From contig NZ_GL870929.1 in the NCBI RefSeq assembly GCF_000190695.1, positions 2,142,991 to 2,206,990 of the forward strand: a DNA stretch of 64,000 bases, in the 5' to 3' direction. Below, in pieces: positions 50,140-58,894 of the stretch (position 1 is its first letter; each line of letters starts with the position of its first letter). The position numbers were made by a program, and so were the translations under genes. Source of the stretch: Kingella denitrificans ATCC 33394. GTDB taxonomy: Bacteria > Pseudomonadota > Gammaproteobacteria > Burkholderiales > Neisseriaceae. The notes under the pieces were generated by a model. The model was not told where the DNA came from. It saw nothing but the letters and a program-made list of their open reading frames with translations, and did no database searches.

Positions 50140-51147
50140 CTACATTACCTTGTCCAAATATGCCGCCAATGTATCGGGTGTAACGAAAGTAAGCTGATAC
50201 ATGGCGCTGAGCGATTTGGCCTGTGCTTCATTGACATCGGTTACCAGAAGGGCGAAATTTTCGGCAGGAATATTTAACCTTTTGCGCAAATTCAGATATT
50301 TGTCCAAATCTCTGCGGTATTCGCCCGTTTTGCATTCGATAATGACGGGTGGTTTTTGCGGCGTTAGAAAGACTACATCCAATTCGTGTAAGTCTTCGTT
50401 GGCAAAACGGATTTCCGCGCTGCGGGCACAGGAAAACGCATAGCTCTTCCCGCGTTTTTTAGCTTGCGTCAAAACCGTGTTCAGCGCGAACCATTCCAGC
50501 CATTCGCCGCTGAAAAATTGGCGGATGGGGGTGGCGGATTGCAGCTTCAAATGCACCAGCTTATCCTGTTTTTGGTAGTTGTAGCGCGAAAACAGGGTGT
50601 GGCTGTAAAACTCGCGGCATATGGTGTTGATTTGCCGCGCTTCTTTTTGGCTGTACTTTTTCAGGTCAAGGTTCAGGCCGCTGTGGTTGTTGCGGTATGC
50701 CCAGGTAATTTTGCCCAAGATGTCTTTAAATACGTCAAATTGTGTGCCGATTTTCTCTGCTGCTTCGTCAAAATAACCGCTCATATCAACTGCCGAATAG
50801 TCGAATGTCGGTACAATCTGCTTTTGGCGGAACCAGTTTTCCAGCGGTTTGTGTTGGCGTTCGTTGGCTAAAATATCCGTATCAGAGAGTTTTATGTTGT
50901 CCAATGGATTGTGTCTGCTGTTTTTCGGCTCCGCGTCTGCCGGCAGGCCGTTGTCTTGTTCTTGGCTTTGCAAGGCATTTAATTCGCGGACGGCCGCCGC
51001 CCAACGGTTAAGGATGTTTTTAATAAAATAAACCGTATCGTAAACGGTTACGTCATGCCCGCAGTTGGCGCATTTCGCCTGTGTCTGTTCGTTTTGCTGG
51101 GGGTATTCTCCGATATGTTTGCAATGGTTGCATCGGTAAACACTCAT
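50140..51147 (-). CDS. Zinc-ribbon protein with C-terminal DUF1887/Card1-like PD-(D/E)XK nuclease domain
   Basis: 335 aa. An N-terminal zinc ribbon has Cys6-x2-Cys9 and Cys26-x2-Cys29. A helical middle region (about 40-210) has no motif I recognise. The C-terminal 125 residues carry GEWLE (214-218), ELDVVFL (Asp257) and IIECKTG (Glu271, Lys273), the E...D...ExK layout of PD-(D/E)XK nucleases, and the continuation RRDLDKYLNLRKRLNIP...ALLVTDVNEAQAK matches the DUF1887 domain of Card1/Can2. No CARF domain and no CRISPR locus are present. It could cut DNA or RNA; activity and trigger are unknown. Confidence 0.7.
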   Translation of the reverse strand: MSVYRCNHCKHIGEYPQQNEQTQAKCANCGHDVTVYDTVYFIKNILNRWAAAVRELNALQSQEQDNGLPADAEPKNSRHNPLDNIKLSDTDILANERQHKPLENWFRQKQIVPTFDYSAVDMSGYFDEAAEKIGTQFDVFKDILGKITWAYRNNHSGLNLDLKKYSQKEARQINTICREFYSHTLFSRYNYQKQDKLVHLKLQSATPIRQFFSGEWLEWFALNTVLTQAKKRGKSYAFSCARSAEIRFANEDLHELDVVFLTPQKPPVIIECKTGEYRRDLDKYLNLRKRLNIPAENFALLVTDVNEAQAKSLSAMYQLTFVTPDTLAAYLDKVM

Positions 51148-51189
51148 TTGAAATACTCCTTAACTTAATATGATTCCATTATTGTATAG

Positions 51190-51231
51190 GTGCAGGCTGC
51201 TTTAGGGTTGGATGAAAAAAACAGCCTGCAC
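51190..51231. repeat. Inverted DUS pair with a mutated arm
   Basis: TGCAGGCTGCTT at 51191-51202 and AAACAGCCTGCA at 51219-51230 (G to A at position 3), upstream of the nuclease gene, between it and gatC. Confidence 0.6.
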
Positions 51232-51375
51232 ATTTCATATATTTTCAGGATGGCCGCAGTTATGGATATCGGCATGGTAGCCTAACTATCCTTTTGACAG
51301 ACAGGTTTATCGTGTTTAGCAAATTGTTTATATTGAATTTCGTATGTAGCAAAAATTCAAAGTGCAGGCTGCTTT

Positions 51376-51666
51376 TTACTCTTCAATCACCTGCGGCACG
51401 ATATACAAACGGTCGCGCACTTCAGGGGCGCAGGCCTGATATTCCGCGGCATGGTCGGTTTCCGTTACTTGGTCGGCACGCAGGCGCAGCGCCACGTCAT
51501 GCGGGTGCGACATCGGTTCCACGCCGTCTGTGTTCACCGACTGCATTTTTTCCACCATCGCGAACACGGCGTTCAATTTGTCCAAAGTTGCGGCTTTTTC
51601 TTGTTCGTTTAGGCTCAAACGCGAGAGTTTGGCGATTTTTTCAACGTCTGTTAAGGTGAGCGACAT
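51376..51666 (-). CDS. gatC: Asp-tRNA(Asn)/Glu-tRNA(Gln) amidotransferase subunit C
   Basis: 96 aa. MSLTLTDVEKIAKLSRLSLNEQE and the following DKLNAVFAMVEKMQSVNTDGVEPMSHPHDVALRLRADQVTE match GatC throughout. It stabilises the GatA-GatB complex. It is separated from gatA by 2.6 kb. A T-rich stretch and a DUS (at 51363-51374) follow the stop. Confidence 0.95.
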   Translation of the reverse strand: MSLTLTDVEKIAKLSRLSLNEQEKAATLDKLNAVFAMVEKMQSVNTDGVEPMSHPHDVALRLRADQVTETDHAAEYQACAPEVRDRLYIVPQVIEE

Positions 51667-51844
51667 GGTTAAATCCTTAAAAATTCATTCAGTAAATAGA
51701 CAAATTAGAGTATGATTACGCCTCTTTGCCTTGAAAGCACGCCATTATACCCGAAATTGCCCATGAAAACACGGCGGGTGCAGGCTGCTTTTGAAACGGA
51801 ATTATTTGAAATAACTGTTTACATTTATCATTTTAGGAACTTTT

Positions 51845-52882
51845 ATGTTTGGTTTTTTGACTCGTTATTTTTCCAACGATATTGCCATTGATTTGGGAAC
51901 GGCAAATACGCTGATTTATGTGAAAAGCAAAGGTATCGTGTTGGATGAGCCATCGGTGGTGGCGGTGCAGACAGACCAATATGGTAAGAACGACACGCTG
52001 GCGGTCGGAACCGAAGCCAAAAGAATGCTTGGCCGTACGCCGGGCAGCATTCAAGCCATCCGCCCGCTGAAAGACGGCGTGATTGCCGACTTTAACGTGA
52101 CGGGCAAAATGCTGAAAGAATTCATTCATAAAGTGAACAACAGCAAATGGTCGGCGCCGCCGCGCATTGTAATTTGCGTGCCTTGCGGTGCGACACAGGT
52201 GGAGCGCAAAGCCATTCGTGACTCTGCCAAAGAAGCAGGCGCGGCAGACGTTTATCTGATTGAAGAACCGATGGCCGCTGCAATCGGCGCAGGTTTGCCC
52301 ATTGAAGAACCGACCGGTTCTATGGTGGTGGATATCGGCGGCGGCACGACCGAAGTGGGTGTGATTTCGCTCTCCGGCGTGGTGTATTCGCATTCCGTGC
52401 GTATCGGCGGCGACAGTTTTGACGAAGCGATTATCCAATATGTGCGCCGCAATTACGGCATGCTGATTGGTGAAGCAACGGCGGAAGAAATCAAAAAACG
52501 CATCGGTTCGGCGTTCCCGAGCGCAGAAGTCACCGAAATGGAAGTCAAAGGCCGCAATTTGGCAGAAGGTATTCCGCGTTCGTTCACCATTTCTTCTAAC
52601 GAGGTTTTGGAAGCGTTGGCCGACCCGCTGAGCCAAATCGTGCAGGCAGTGCGCAACGCGTTGGAACAAACACCGCCCGAATTGGGTGCGGATATCGCCG
52701 AGCGAGGCTTGGTATTGACCGGCGGCGGCGCATTACTGCGCGGGCTGGACCGTTTGCTGGCCGAAGAAACCGGTTTGCCGGTGCTGATTGCCGAAGATGC
52801 TTTAACGTGTGTGGCGCGCGGTTCCGGCAAGGCTTTGGAAATGGTGGGCAAATTGAACTCTGTGTTTGTTCCCAGCCCTTAA
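51845..52882 (+). CDS. mreB: Rod-shape determining protein MreB
   Basis: 345 aa actin-fold ATPase. MFGFLTRYFSNDIAIDLGTANTLIYVK (phosphate 1), VICVPCGATQVERKAIRDSA, MVVDIGGGTTEVGVISL (phosphate 2) and LVLTGGGALLRGLDRLL (adenosine) are present. It polymerises under the membrane and directs cell-wall synthesis through the downstream operon mates. TAGGAAC precedes the ATG. First gene of mreB-C-D-mrdA-rodA. Confidence 0.98.
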   Translation: MFGFLTRYFSNDIAIDLGTANTLIYVKSKGIVLDEPSVVAVQTDQYGKNDTLAVGTEAKRMLGRTPGSIQAIRPLKDGVIADFNVTGKMLKEFIHKVNNSKWSAPPRIVICVPCGATQVERKAIRDSAKEAGAADVYLIEEPMAAAIGAGLPIEEPTGSMVVDIGGGTTEVGVISLSGVVYSHSVRIGGDSFDEAIIQYVRRNYGMLIGEATAEEIKKRIGSAFPSAEVTEMEVKGRNLAEGIPRSFTISSNEVLEALADPLSQIVQAVRNALEQTPPELGADIAERGLVLTGGGALLRGLDRLLAEETGLPVLIAEDALTCVARGSGKALEMVGKLNSVFVPSP

Positions 52883-52933
52883 TCGATGTAACCAAAGTGC
52901 AGGCTGCCTGCACCGTATTTTGTTTGAAGAACC

Positions 52934-53794
52934 ATGTCCGATTCACTTTCGTTTACCAAATCGGGGATTAGCTCCACCAACAAATTTATCCTGCTGTCGT
53001 TGGTTTCCGTGGCGCTGCTTGTGCTGGACAGCCGCTATGCCGCGGTGCAGACGGCCAAACGCTATATCGCCACTGCGCTTTATCCGCTGCAATGGGTGGC
53101 CAACCAGCCGATGGAGTGGTACGAATACGGCAGCGCATTGATGCATTCGCAAAATTACTTGTTGAGCGAAAACCAGCGGCTGACCAAAGAAAATATGCAG
53201 TTGAAAATCCAAACGCGCCAAGCCGAAGTGCAGTTGCGCGAGTTGGCCGACGTTAAAGCCTTGCTAACTTTGAAACAGCAGGGTTTGAGCGAGGCGGTTG
53301 CTGCGGAGGTGATTTCCAATGGCAAAGAGCCGATTGGCGGACGCATGATTATCAATAAAGGCAGCACGCACAATATTCGGGAAGGCGATGCGGTGGTGGA
53401 TGATGCCGGCTTGATTGGCCAAGTGCTGCAAGTGCATCCGCTAACTGCCGAAATCAGCCCGATTACCGACAGCAGCCTGACCATTCCCGTGATGGTGGCG
53501 CGGACCGGCGTGCGCAGCCTAGTTTATGGCGGCAGCGGCGAATTGACCCTGCGCTATTTCCCGACCGATGCCGATTTGCAGCCTAATGATTTGCTCGTCA
53601 CATCCGGGCTGGACAGTATTTATCCGGCCGGCATCCCTGTGGCGCGCGTGCAGCATACCAGCCGTAATGCGGGCACGCCGTTTTATCGCACCAAACTCGA
53701 ATCTATGGCGGCACTCCACCGCAGCAAAATCGTGCTGGTTGTTCCGCAACAAAAAGTGCAGGCTGCTTCCGAACCCACAACAGCGACCCCCTAA
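52934..53794 (+). CDS. mreC: Rod-shape determining protein MreC
   Basis: 286 aa. An N-terminal helix (NKFILLSLVSVALLVLDS), a coiled coil (LSENQRLTKENMQLKIQTRQAEVQLREL) and two beta domains (GRMIINKGSTHNIREGDAVVDDAGLIGQV; DLLVTSGLDSIYPAGIPVARV) are the MreC layout. It is a periplasmic scaffold linking MreB with PBP2. The last 13 residues, KVQAASEPTTATP, include DUS-encoded residues. The stop overlaps the mreD ATG (TAATG). Confidence 0.97.
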   Translation: MSDSLSFTKSGISSTNKFILLSLVSVALLVLDSRYAAVQTAKRYIATALYPLQWVANQPMEWYEYGSALMHSQNYLLSENQRLTKENMQLKIQTRQAEVQLRELADVKALLTLKQQGLSEAVAAEVISNGKEPIGGRMIINKGSTHNIREGDAVVDDAGLIGQVLQVHPLTAEISPITDSSLTIPVMVARTGVRSLVYGGSGELTLRYFPTDADLQPNDLLVTSGLDSIYPAGIPVARVQHTSRNAGTPFYRTKLESMAALHRSKIVLVVPQQKVQAASEPTTATP

Positions 53795-54294
53795 TGGAAT
53801 CAGAAAATCTTTATAACCGACTCCCAAAATATTGGATTTACGGCAGCTTTGCCGTGGCCATGCTTTTGGATTTCATTCCGTTGCCCAGCCACCTGTTTCA
53901 TTGGCTGCCGGAATTCACCGCCATGATGCTCATGTATTGGCTCATCAACCGTCCGCAGCGTGTCGATATGGGGACGGCTTTTGTCGTCGGAGTGCTGGTG
54001 GATATCGGCACGGCTGCCCCTTTGGGTCAGCACGCCTTGTCCTACCTGCTTGCGTCATACGTAATGATTCGCAGCCGCCGACAAGTCGGTTTGCACCACT
54101 ACGGCATTCAGGCAATTGCCGTTTTTTTCGCCTTATTGTGCAACGAAGTGGTCTTAACGCTGGTGCGTTTGCGCTTCACCCATAATTTTGCAGGCTGGTT
54201 GGTCTTTTTGGCCCCCATCGTTGGCGCGCTGCTTTGGCCAATGCTCAACAAAATTATGGTTTCTCTGTTAAATTTCCGTTATTTACGCCGCTAA
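53794..54294 (+). CDS. mreD: Rod-shape determining protein MreD
   Basis: 166 aa membrane protein with five to six helices; YWIYGSFAVAMLLDFIPLPSHLFHWLPEF, LINRPQRVDMGTAFVVGVLVDI and GQHALSYLLASYVMIRSR are the conserved MreD segments. It completes the MreBCD complex. Start ATG overlaps the mreC stop by one base. Four bases separate its stop from mrdA. Confidence 0.96.
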   Translation: MESENLYNRLPKYWIYGSFAVAMLLDFIPLPSHLFHWLPEFTAMMLMYWLINRPQRVDMGTAFVVGVLVDIGTAAPLGQHALSYLLASYVMIRSRRQVGLHHYGIQAIAVFFALLCNEVVLTLVRLRFTHNFAGWLVFLAPIVGALLWPMLNKIMVSLLNFRYLRR

Positions 54295-54297
54295 TTC

Positions 54298-56343
54298 ATG
54301 AAAACACCACGCCAATTTTCAGGCAATATTTTTGATGACAACACCAGACGGCGCGATTTCATGCTGCGTTTGGTGGTGGCATTCGTCTTTATTCTGATAT
54401 TCTTTGGAATATTGGTGGCGCGTTTTGTTTATTTGCAGGTGGATCAGCATGAAAATTACGTTGCCCAAGCCGCAACCAACCGTATCAGCCTGATTCCCAT
54501 CCCGCCCATCCGCGGCGAAATCGTCGATGTCAACGGTGTCGTTCTGGCACAAAATTATCCTGCGTATTCACTGGAAATCATCCCCAACCAAGTAGAAGGA
54601 AAAGTGGATGATTTAATTGAAAGATTAAGGGAATATGTTCAGTTGGACGAATCCGATTTGCGACGTTTCCGCAAATTTCGTGCCGACTACCGCTCTTATG
54701 AAAAAGTGCCGCTGAAACTGAAACTGCTGCCCGATGAAGCCTCTCGTTTGGCTGCCCAGTTGTACCGTTTCAAAGGCGTGGAAATTAATGCGCGTACCTT
54801 CCGCGAATATCCTTTTGGCGCGTTAACCGCCCATTTTTTGGGCTATATCGGACGAATTAGCGACCGCGACCAAGAAAAATTGGCGGAAAGCAACCGTGCC
54901 ATTGCCTATCGCGGCACTACGCACATCGGCAAATCGGGCTTGGAGGCGCATTACGAAGAACAGCTGCACGGCACGCCCGGCTATCAGGAAGTGGAAAAAG
55001 ATGCGGCCGGCAACGTGATTCGCGTTATCCGCTCCGAACCGCCCAAAACAGGGCAAACTTTGCGTTTGTCGATGGATATCCGCCTGCAACGCGAAGCCGA
55101 CCGTTTGATGGGCAACCGCCGCGGTGCTATGGTGGCGATCGACCCGCAGACGGGCAGTGTATTAGCCTTTGTTTCCAAACCGAATTTTGACCCGAACATC
55201 TTTATTGACGGCATTGACAGCGAAAGCTGGAAGGCGTTGAACGAAAACTGGCAGCGGCCGCTGATTAACCGTGTGACGCAGGGTCTGTATCCGCCGGGTT
55301 CTACATTTAAGCCATTTATGGCGATGGCTCTGCTGGAAAGCGGTAAAATTAATGAGCAGACGGTGGTGCCTGCGCCGGGGTCTTGGAGTATTCCCGGAAC
55401 GAAGCATATTTTCCGCGATTCGGTGCGCAGCGGCCACGGTTCGGCAAATTTGAGCAAGGCGATTCAGGTATCGTCCGATACGTTTTTTTATAGGCTGGGC
55501 TTTGAGCTGGGCATTGAGAAAACCGCACCGTATTTGGCGGCATTCGGTTTGGGCGAGCGCACGGGCATTGATTTGCCGGGCGAGTATCGCGGCGTTTTGC
55601 CGACGCCGGAATGGAAGGCCAAACGTTTTGCCCATTTGCCGGAAAACAAGCGGCGCTGGAACATTGCCGAAATGGTGCCTATCAGTATCGGGCAGGGCTA
55701 TAACACCTACACGCCGCTGCAAATGGCGCATGCCACTGCGATTTTGGCCAATAACGGCGTGGTATTCCGCCCGCATTTGGTGAAAGAAGTGCTGGACCAT
55801 GAAAATCAGCAGATTACCGTTATCGAGCCGAAACCGGAGCGCAGGCTGCCTTTTGCCGCCAAGCATTTTACTTATATTAAAAACGCGATGCAGCGCGTGC
55901 TGCGCCCGGGCGGTACGGCTTGGCGTGTCGGCGCGGGTTTGAAATACAGCATGGGCGGGAAAACGGGCACGGCGCAGGTGGTGCAGATTGCACAGGGCAA
56001 AAGCTATAATGCGGCGGCATTGCGCGAGCAGCACCGTGACCATGCGTGGTTTATTGCGTTTGCGCCGGCCGAAAATCCGCAAATCGCCATTGCCGTGATT
56101 TTGGAAAATGCGGGCTGGGGCGCGAATGCCGCACCGCTGGCAAGGCAGCTGGCGGATTTCTACCTGTTGCGCCTGAAAGCAGGACAGGTGGCCGGTGAAG
56201 AAACCCGCAAGCGGCGCACCGCCAATCCGTTGCTGGAATTGGGGCAGCCGCTAAATACCGGAAAAAATCCCGTGCAGGCTGCTTTTGAAGCAGCGGCGCA
56301 AGAGCGTGCCAAAGTGCAGGCTGCTTCTGCTGTAGGACAATAA
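54298..56343 (+). CDS. mrdA: Penicillin-binding protein 2 (MrdA), peptidoglycan transpeptidase
   Basis: 681 aa. A cytoplasmic/TM anchor (FMLRLVVAFVFILIFFGILVARFVYLQV), the dimerisation domain with PPIRGEIVDVNGVVLAQNYP, and the transpeptidase with Ser335 in PPGSTFKPF (SxxK), SSDTF (SxN position) and KTGTAQV near residue 554. It cross-links side-wall peptidoglycan in the elongasome. The C-terminal 40 residues (KNPVQAAFEAAAQERAKVQAASAVG) hold two DUS-related repeats and look like a non-conserved tail. Confidence 0.97.
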   Translation: MKTPRQFSGNIFDDNTRRRDFMLRLVVAFVFILIFFGILVARFVYLQVDQHENYVAQAATNRISLIPIPPIRGEIVDVNGVVLAQNYPAYSLEIIPNQVEGKVDDLIERLREYVQLDESDLRRFRKFRADYRSYEKVPLKLKLLPDEASRLAAQLYRFKGVEINARTFREYPFGALTAHFLGYIGRISDRDQEKLAESNRAIAYRGTTHIGKSGLEAHYEEQLHGTPGYQEVEKDAAGNVIRVIRSEPPKTGQTLRLSMDIRLQREADRLMGNRRGAMVAIDPQTGSVLAFVSKPNFDPNIFIDGIDSESWKALNENWQRPLINRVTQGLYPPGSTFKPFMAMALLESGKINEQTVVPAPGSWSIPGTKHIFRDSVRSGHGSANLSKAIQVSSDTFFYRLGFELGIEKTAPYLAAFGLGERTGIDLPGEYRGVLPTPEWKAKRFAHLPENKRRWNIAEMVPISIGQGYNTYTPLQMAHATAILANNGVVFRPHLVKEVLDHENQQITVIEPKPERRLPFAAKHFTYIKNAMQRVLRPGGTAWRVGAGLKYSMGGKTGTAQVVQIAQGKSYNAAALREQHRDHAWFIAFAPAENPQIAIAVILENAGWGANAAPLARQLADFYLLRLKAGQVAGEETRKRRTANPLLELGQPLNTGKNPVQAAFEAAAQERAKVQAASAVGQ

Positions 56344-56345
56344 AA

Positions 56346-57464
56346 ATGCCACACCAACCCGACAGTTTGTTTCTCAAAATTAAAAAAACGCTTTGGGATC
56401 CGCTCGATCCCTGGCTGTTTTACGCTGTGCTCGCCGTGTATCTGATGAGCATGTTCCTGCTGTATTCCGCCGACGGGCAAGACATCGGCCGCCTGGAAAG
56501 CAAAACCCTGCACACCGTTATTGGCGTTGTGCTGCTGCTGGTGTTTTCGCGTATCCGGCCGCAGATTTTGGGTCATTTCGCCCTGCCGATTTACGTGCTG
56601 GGCGTGCTGCTGCTGCTGGGCGTGCATTTTTTCGGCGTCACTGTGAACGGTTCGACACGGTGGCTCAATTTGGGTATTGTGCGCCTTCAGCCTTCGGAGA
56701 TTATGAAAATCGGCCTGCCGATGATGTTGGCGTGGTTTTTCCAGCGTTTTGAAAGCAGGCTGGCGTGGTATCACTATCTTGCCGCCATGGGGCTGATTCT
56801 GCTGCCCGGCGCGCTCATCCTGAAGCAGCCTGATTTGGGCACCGCCACCTTGATTATGGCCTCCGGCTTTTTCGTCATCTTTTTTGCCGGATTGCCATGG
56901 AAAGCGCTGTTCGCCTCCATTATTCTGTTTATCGTGTCGCTGCCGCTGATTTGGAATTACGGCATGCACGATTACCAGAAAACGCGCGTGCTGACCTTGC
57001 TCGACCCGACCAAAGACCCCTTGGGAGCAGGCTACCACATCCTGCAATCCATGATTGCCATCGGTTCGGGCGGCGTGTGGGGCAAAGGCTGGCTGAACGG
57101 CACGCAAACCCATCTGGACTACATTCCCGAATCCACCACCGACTTCATCTTTGCCGTGTATGGCGAAGAATTCGGTTTGCTGGGCAACGTATTGTTATTG
57201 TTGGTGTATACCATTATTCTCGGCCGCGGTCTGATTATCGCCGCCCGTGCGCCCACGCTGTATAGCCGCACACTGGCCGGCTCGCTCACTATGACGTTTT
57301 TCTGTTACGCGTTTGTGAACATGGGCATGGTCAGCGGCATCCTGCCGGTGGTCGGCGTGCCGCTGCCGCTGGTGAGCTACGGCGGCACGGCCACATTGTC
57401 CATCATGTTTATTTTGGCATTGCTGATGAGCATCGCCAATCAAAGCAAAAAGAAAAAACGATAG
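56346..57464 (+). CDS. rodA: Peptidoglycan glycosyltransferase RodA
   Basis: 372 aa SEDS protein, ten hydrophobic segments. NGSTRWLNLGIVRLQPSEIMKIGLPM, QPDLGTATLIM (catalytic Asp region), GSGGVWGKGWLNGTQTHLDYIPESTTDFIFAVYGEEFG and VPLPLVSYGGTATLS are the SEDS motifs. It polymerises glycan strands with PBP2. Two bases separate it from the mrdA stop. Last gene of the elongasome operon. Confidence 0.97.
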   Translation: MPHQPDSLFLKIKKTLWDPLDPWLFYAVLAVYLMSMFLLYSADGQDIGRLESKTLHTVIGVVLLLVFSRIRPQILGHFALPIYVLGVLLLLGVHFFGVTVNGSTRWLNLGIVRLQPSEIMKIGLPMMLAWFFQRFESRLAWYHYLAAMGLILLPGALILKQPDLGTATLIMASGFFVIFFAGLPWKALFASIILFIVSLPLIWNYGMHDYQKTRVLTLLDPTKDPLGAGYHILQSMIAIGSGGVWGKGWLNGTQTHLDYIPESTTDFIFAVYGEEFGLLGNVLLLLVYTIILGRGLIIAARAPTLYSRTLAGSLTMTFFCYAFVNMGMVSGILPVVGVPLPLVSYGGTATLSIMFILALLMSIANQSKKKKR

Positions 57465-57517
57465 CAGACGCAGCAAAAGCAGCCTGCACTTTCCAATAAA
57501 GCACAAAGGAGCGTTGA

Positions 57518-58168
57518 ATGCATTTTGAAATCGGTAAAATCATTTTATCGTTGATTGTCTTGGTCAATCCGTTTAGCGCGCTGTCGATATTTTTGGAACT
57601 GACGCAGGGCTACACGTCCAGAGAGCGCCGCCGCACCGCCCAAATCACCGCGTTGTCCGTCTTCATCATCATGACGGTGTTCATCTTCAGCGGGAATTGG
57701 ATATTGAAAATTTTGAGCATCAGCACGGGCTCTTTCCAAGTGGGCGGCGGCATTTTGGTGTTTCTGATTGCCGTATCGATGATGAACAGCGGCAGCAATC
57801 CCGCCAAACCCAAAATCGGCACGCAGGAACACGATGAGATTACTGTGCAGCCGCGTCCGAATATGGGTGCCGTGGCCATCGTGCCTTTGGCCATGCCGCT
57901 GATTATCGGGCCCGGCGGCATTTCCACCGTGATTATTCATGCCTCTGCCGCGCGCCACATGAACGACTTATTCGCCATTGTGGCGGCGGGCGCGGCGATT
58001 AGCGTCATTTGTTATTTGAGCTTGCTGGCGGCGGCAAAAGTCAGCCGTTGGCTGGGCGAAACGGGTTTGACGGTGCTCAACCGCATTATGGGCATGCTGC
58101 TGGCGGCGGTGGCCGTGGAAATCGTGATTGCCGGCATCCGCAGCCTGTTTCCGCAACTAACTGTTTAA
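57518..58168 (+). CDS. MarC family integral membrane protein
   Basis: 216 aa, six hydrophobic segments. VLVNPFSALSIFLELTQGYTSRERRRTAQIT, FQVGGGILVFLIAVSMM and VPLAMPLIIGPGGIST are conserved MarC (UPF0056/NAAT) segments. It lies in the inner membrane and its function is unclear; it was once thought to affect antibiotic resistance. AAAGGAG precedes the ATG. Follows rodA after a lone DUS. Confidence 0.93.
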   Translation: MHFEIGKIILSLIVLVNPFSALSIFLELTQGYTSRERRRTAQITALSVFIIMTVFIFSGNWILKILSISTGSFQVGGGILVFLIAVSMMNSGSNPAKPKIGTQEHDEITVQPRPNMGAVAIVPLAMPLIIGPGGISTVIIHASAARHMNDLFAIVAAGAAISVICYLSLLAAAKVSRWLGETGLTVLNRIMGMLLAAVAVEIVIAGIRSLFPQLTV

Positions 58169-58179
58169 TCAAATCAATT

Positions 58180-58608
58180 ATGGCAAGTATTCACAAATCT
58201 GTTTTGGTACTGCACAGCGCGGAAAAAATGTACACGCTGGTGGACAGGGTGGAAGATTATCCGCAGTTTCTGCCGTGGTACGGCAAAACCGAAGTGCTGA
58301 TGCGCACGGACAACGAATTGAAGGCGCGCCTGTATATGGACTATATGGGCATCAACCAATCGTTCGCCACGCACAACCACAACACGCCGCCGCAGGAAAT
58401 CCGCATGAACCTGCTGGAAGGCCCGTTCAAATCGCTGCACGGCACATGGCAGTTCATCGATTTGGGCGACGAAATGTGCAAAGTGGAATTTGTGCTGCAT
58501 TACGAATTGACCGGCATTTTGAGCCGGCTGATTGCGCCCGTGTTTTCCAGCATTACCGGCCGTTTGGTCGATGCGTTCGTGCAGGAAGCCAATAAACGTT
58601 ATGGCTGA
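58180..58608 (+). CDS. ratA: RatA/START-domain (Coq10-like) protein
   Basis: 142 aa. HKSVLVLHSAEKMYTLVDRVEDYPQFLPWYGKTEVL and GPFKSLHGTWQFIDLGDEMCKVEFVLHYEL are the START/COQ10 motifs. E. coli RatA was reported to bind 50S subunits; homologues bind ubiquinone. The stop overlaps rnfH by 8 bases. ratA-rnfH is a conserved pair. Confidence 0.9.
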   Translation: MASIHKSVLVLHSAEKMYTLVDRVEDYPQFLPWYGKTEVLMRTDNELKARLYMDYMGINQSFATHNHNTPPQEIRMNLLEGPFKSLHGTWQFIDLGDEMCKVEFVLHYELTGILSRLIAPVFSSITGRLVDAFVQEANKRYG

Positions 58609-58894
58609 GATTCAGATTGAAATTGCCTACGGCACGGCGCAAACGCAGAAACTGTACCGGATGGCGGTCAAAGCAGCCTGCACGGCGCGGCAGGCCGTGT
58701 TGGCAAGCCCCGTGGCGGACGATTTCCCCGATGCGGACGTGCACACTGCGCCGTTGGGCATTTTCGGTAAGCGCGTGAAAGACGATACCGTGCTGCGAGA
58801 CGGCGACCGCATCGAAGTCTACCGCCCGCTCGTTGCCGACCCGAAAGACGCGCGGCGCAAACGCGTGTTGCAGAAGAAAAAGGAAGCGTCATGA
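58601..58894 (+). CDS. rnfH: RnfH family protein (RatB)
   Basis: 97 aa ubiquitin-like fold. IQIEIAYGTAQTQKLYRMAVKAACTARQAVLAS and VGIFGKRV-like LGIFGKRVKDDTVLRDGDRIEVYRPLVADPKDARR are diagnostic. The ATG lies inside the end of ratA (8-base overlap), and the stop overlaps the pth ATG as ATGA, so ratA-rnfH-pth are coupled. A DUS encodes KAACT in the N-terminal part. Confidence 0.92.
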   Translation: MAEIQIEIAYGTAQTQKLYRMAVKAACTARQAVLASPVADDFPDADVHTAPLGIFGKRVKDDTVLRDGDRIEVYRPLVADPKDARRKRVLQKKKEAS

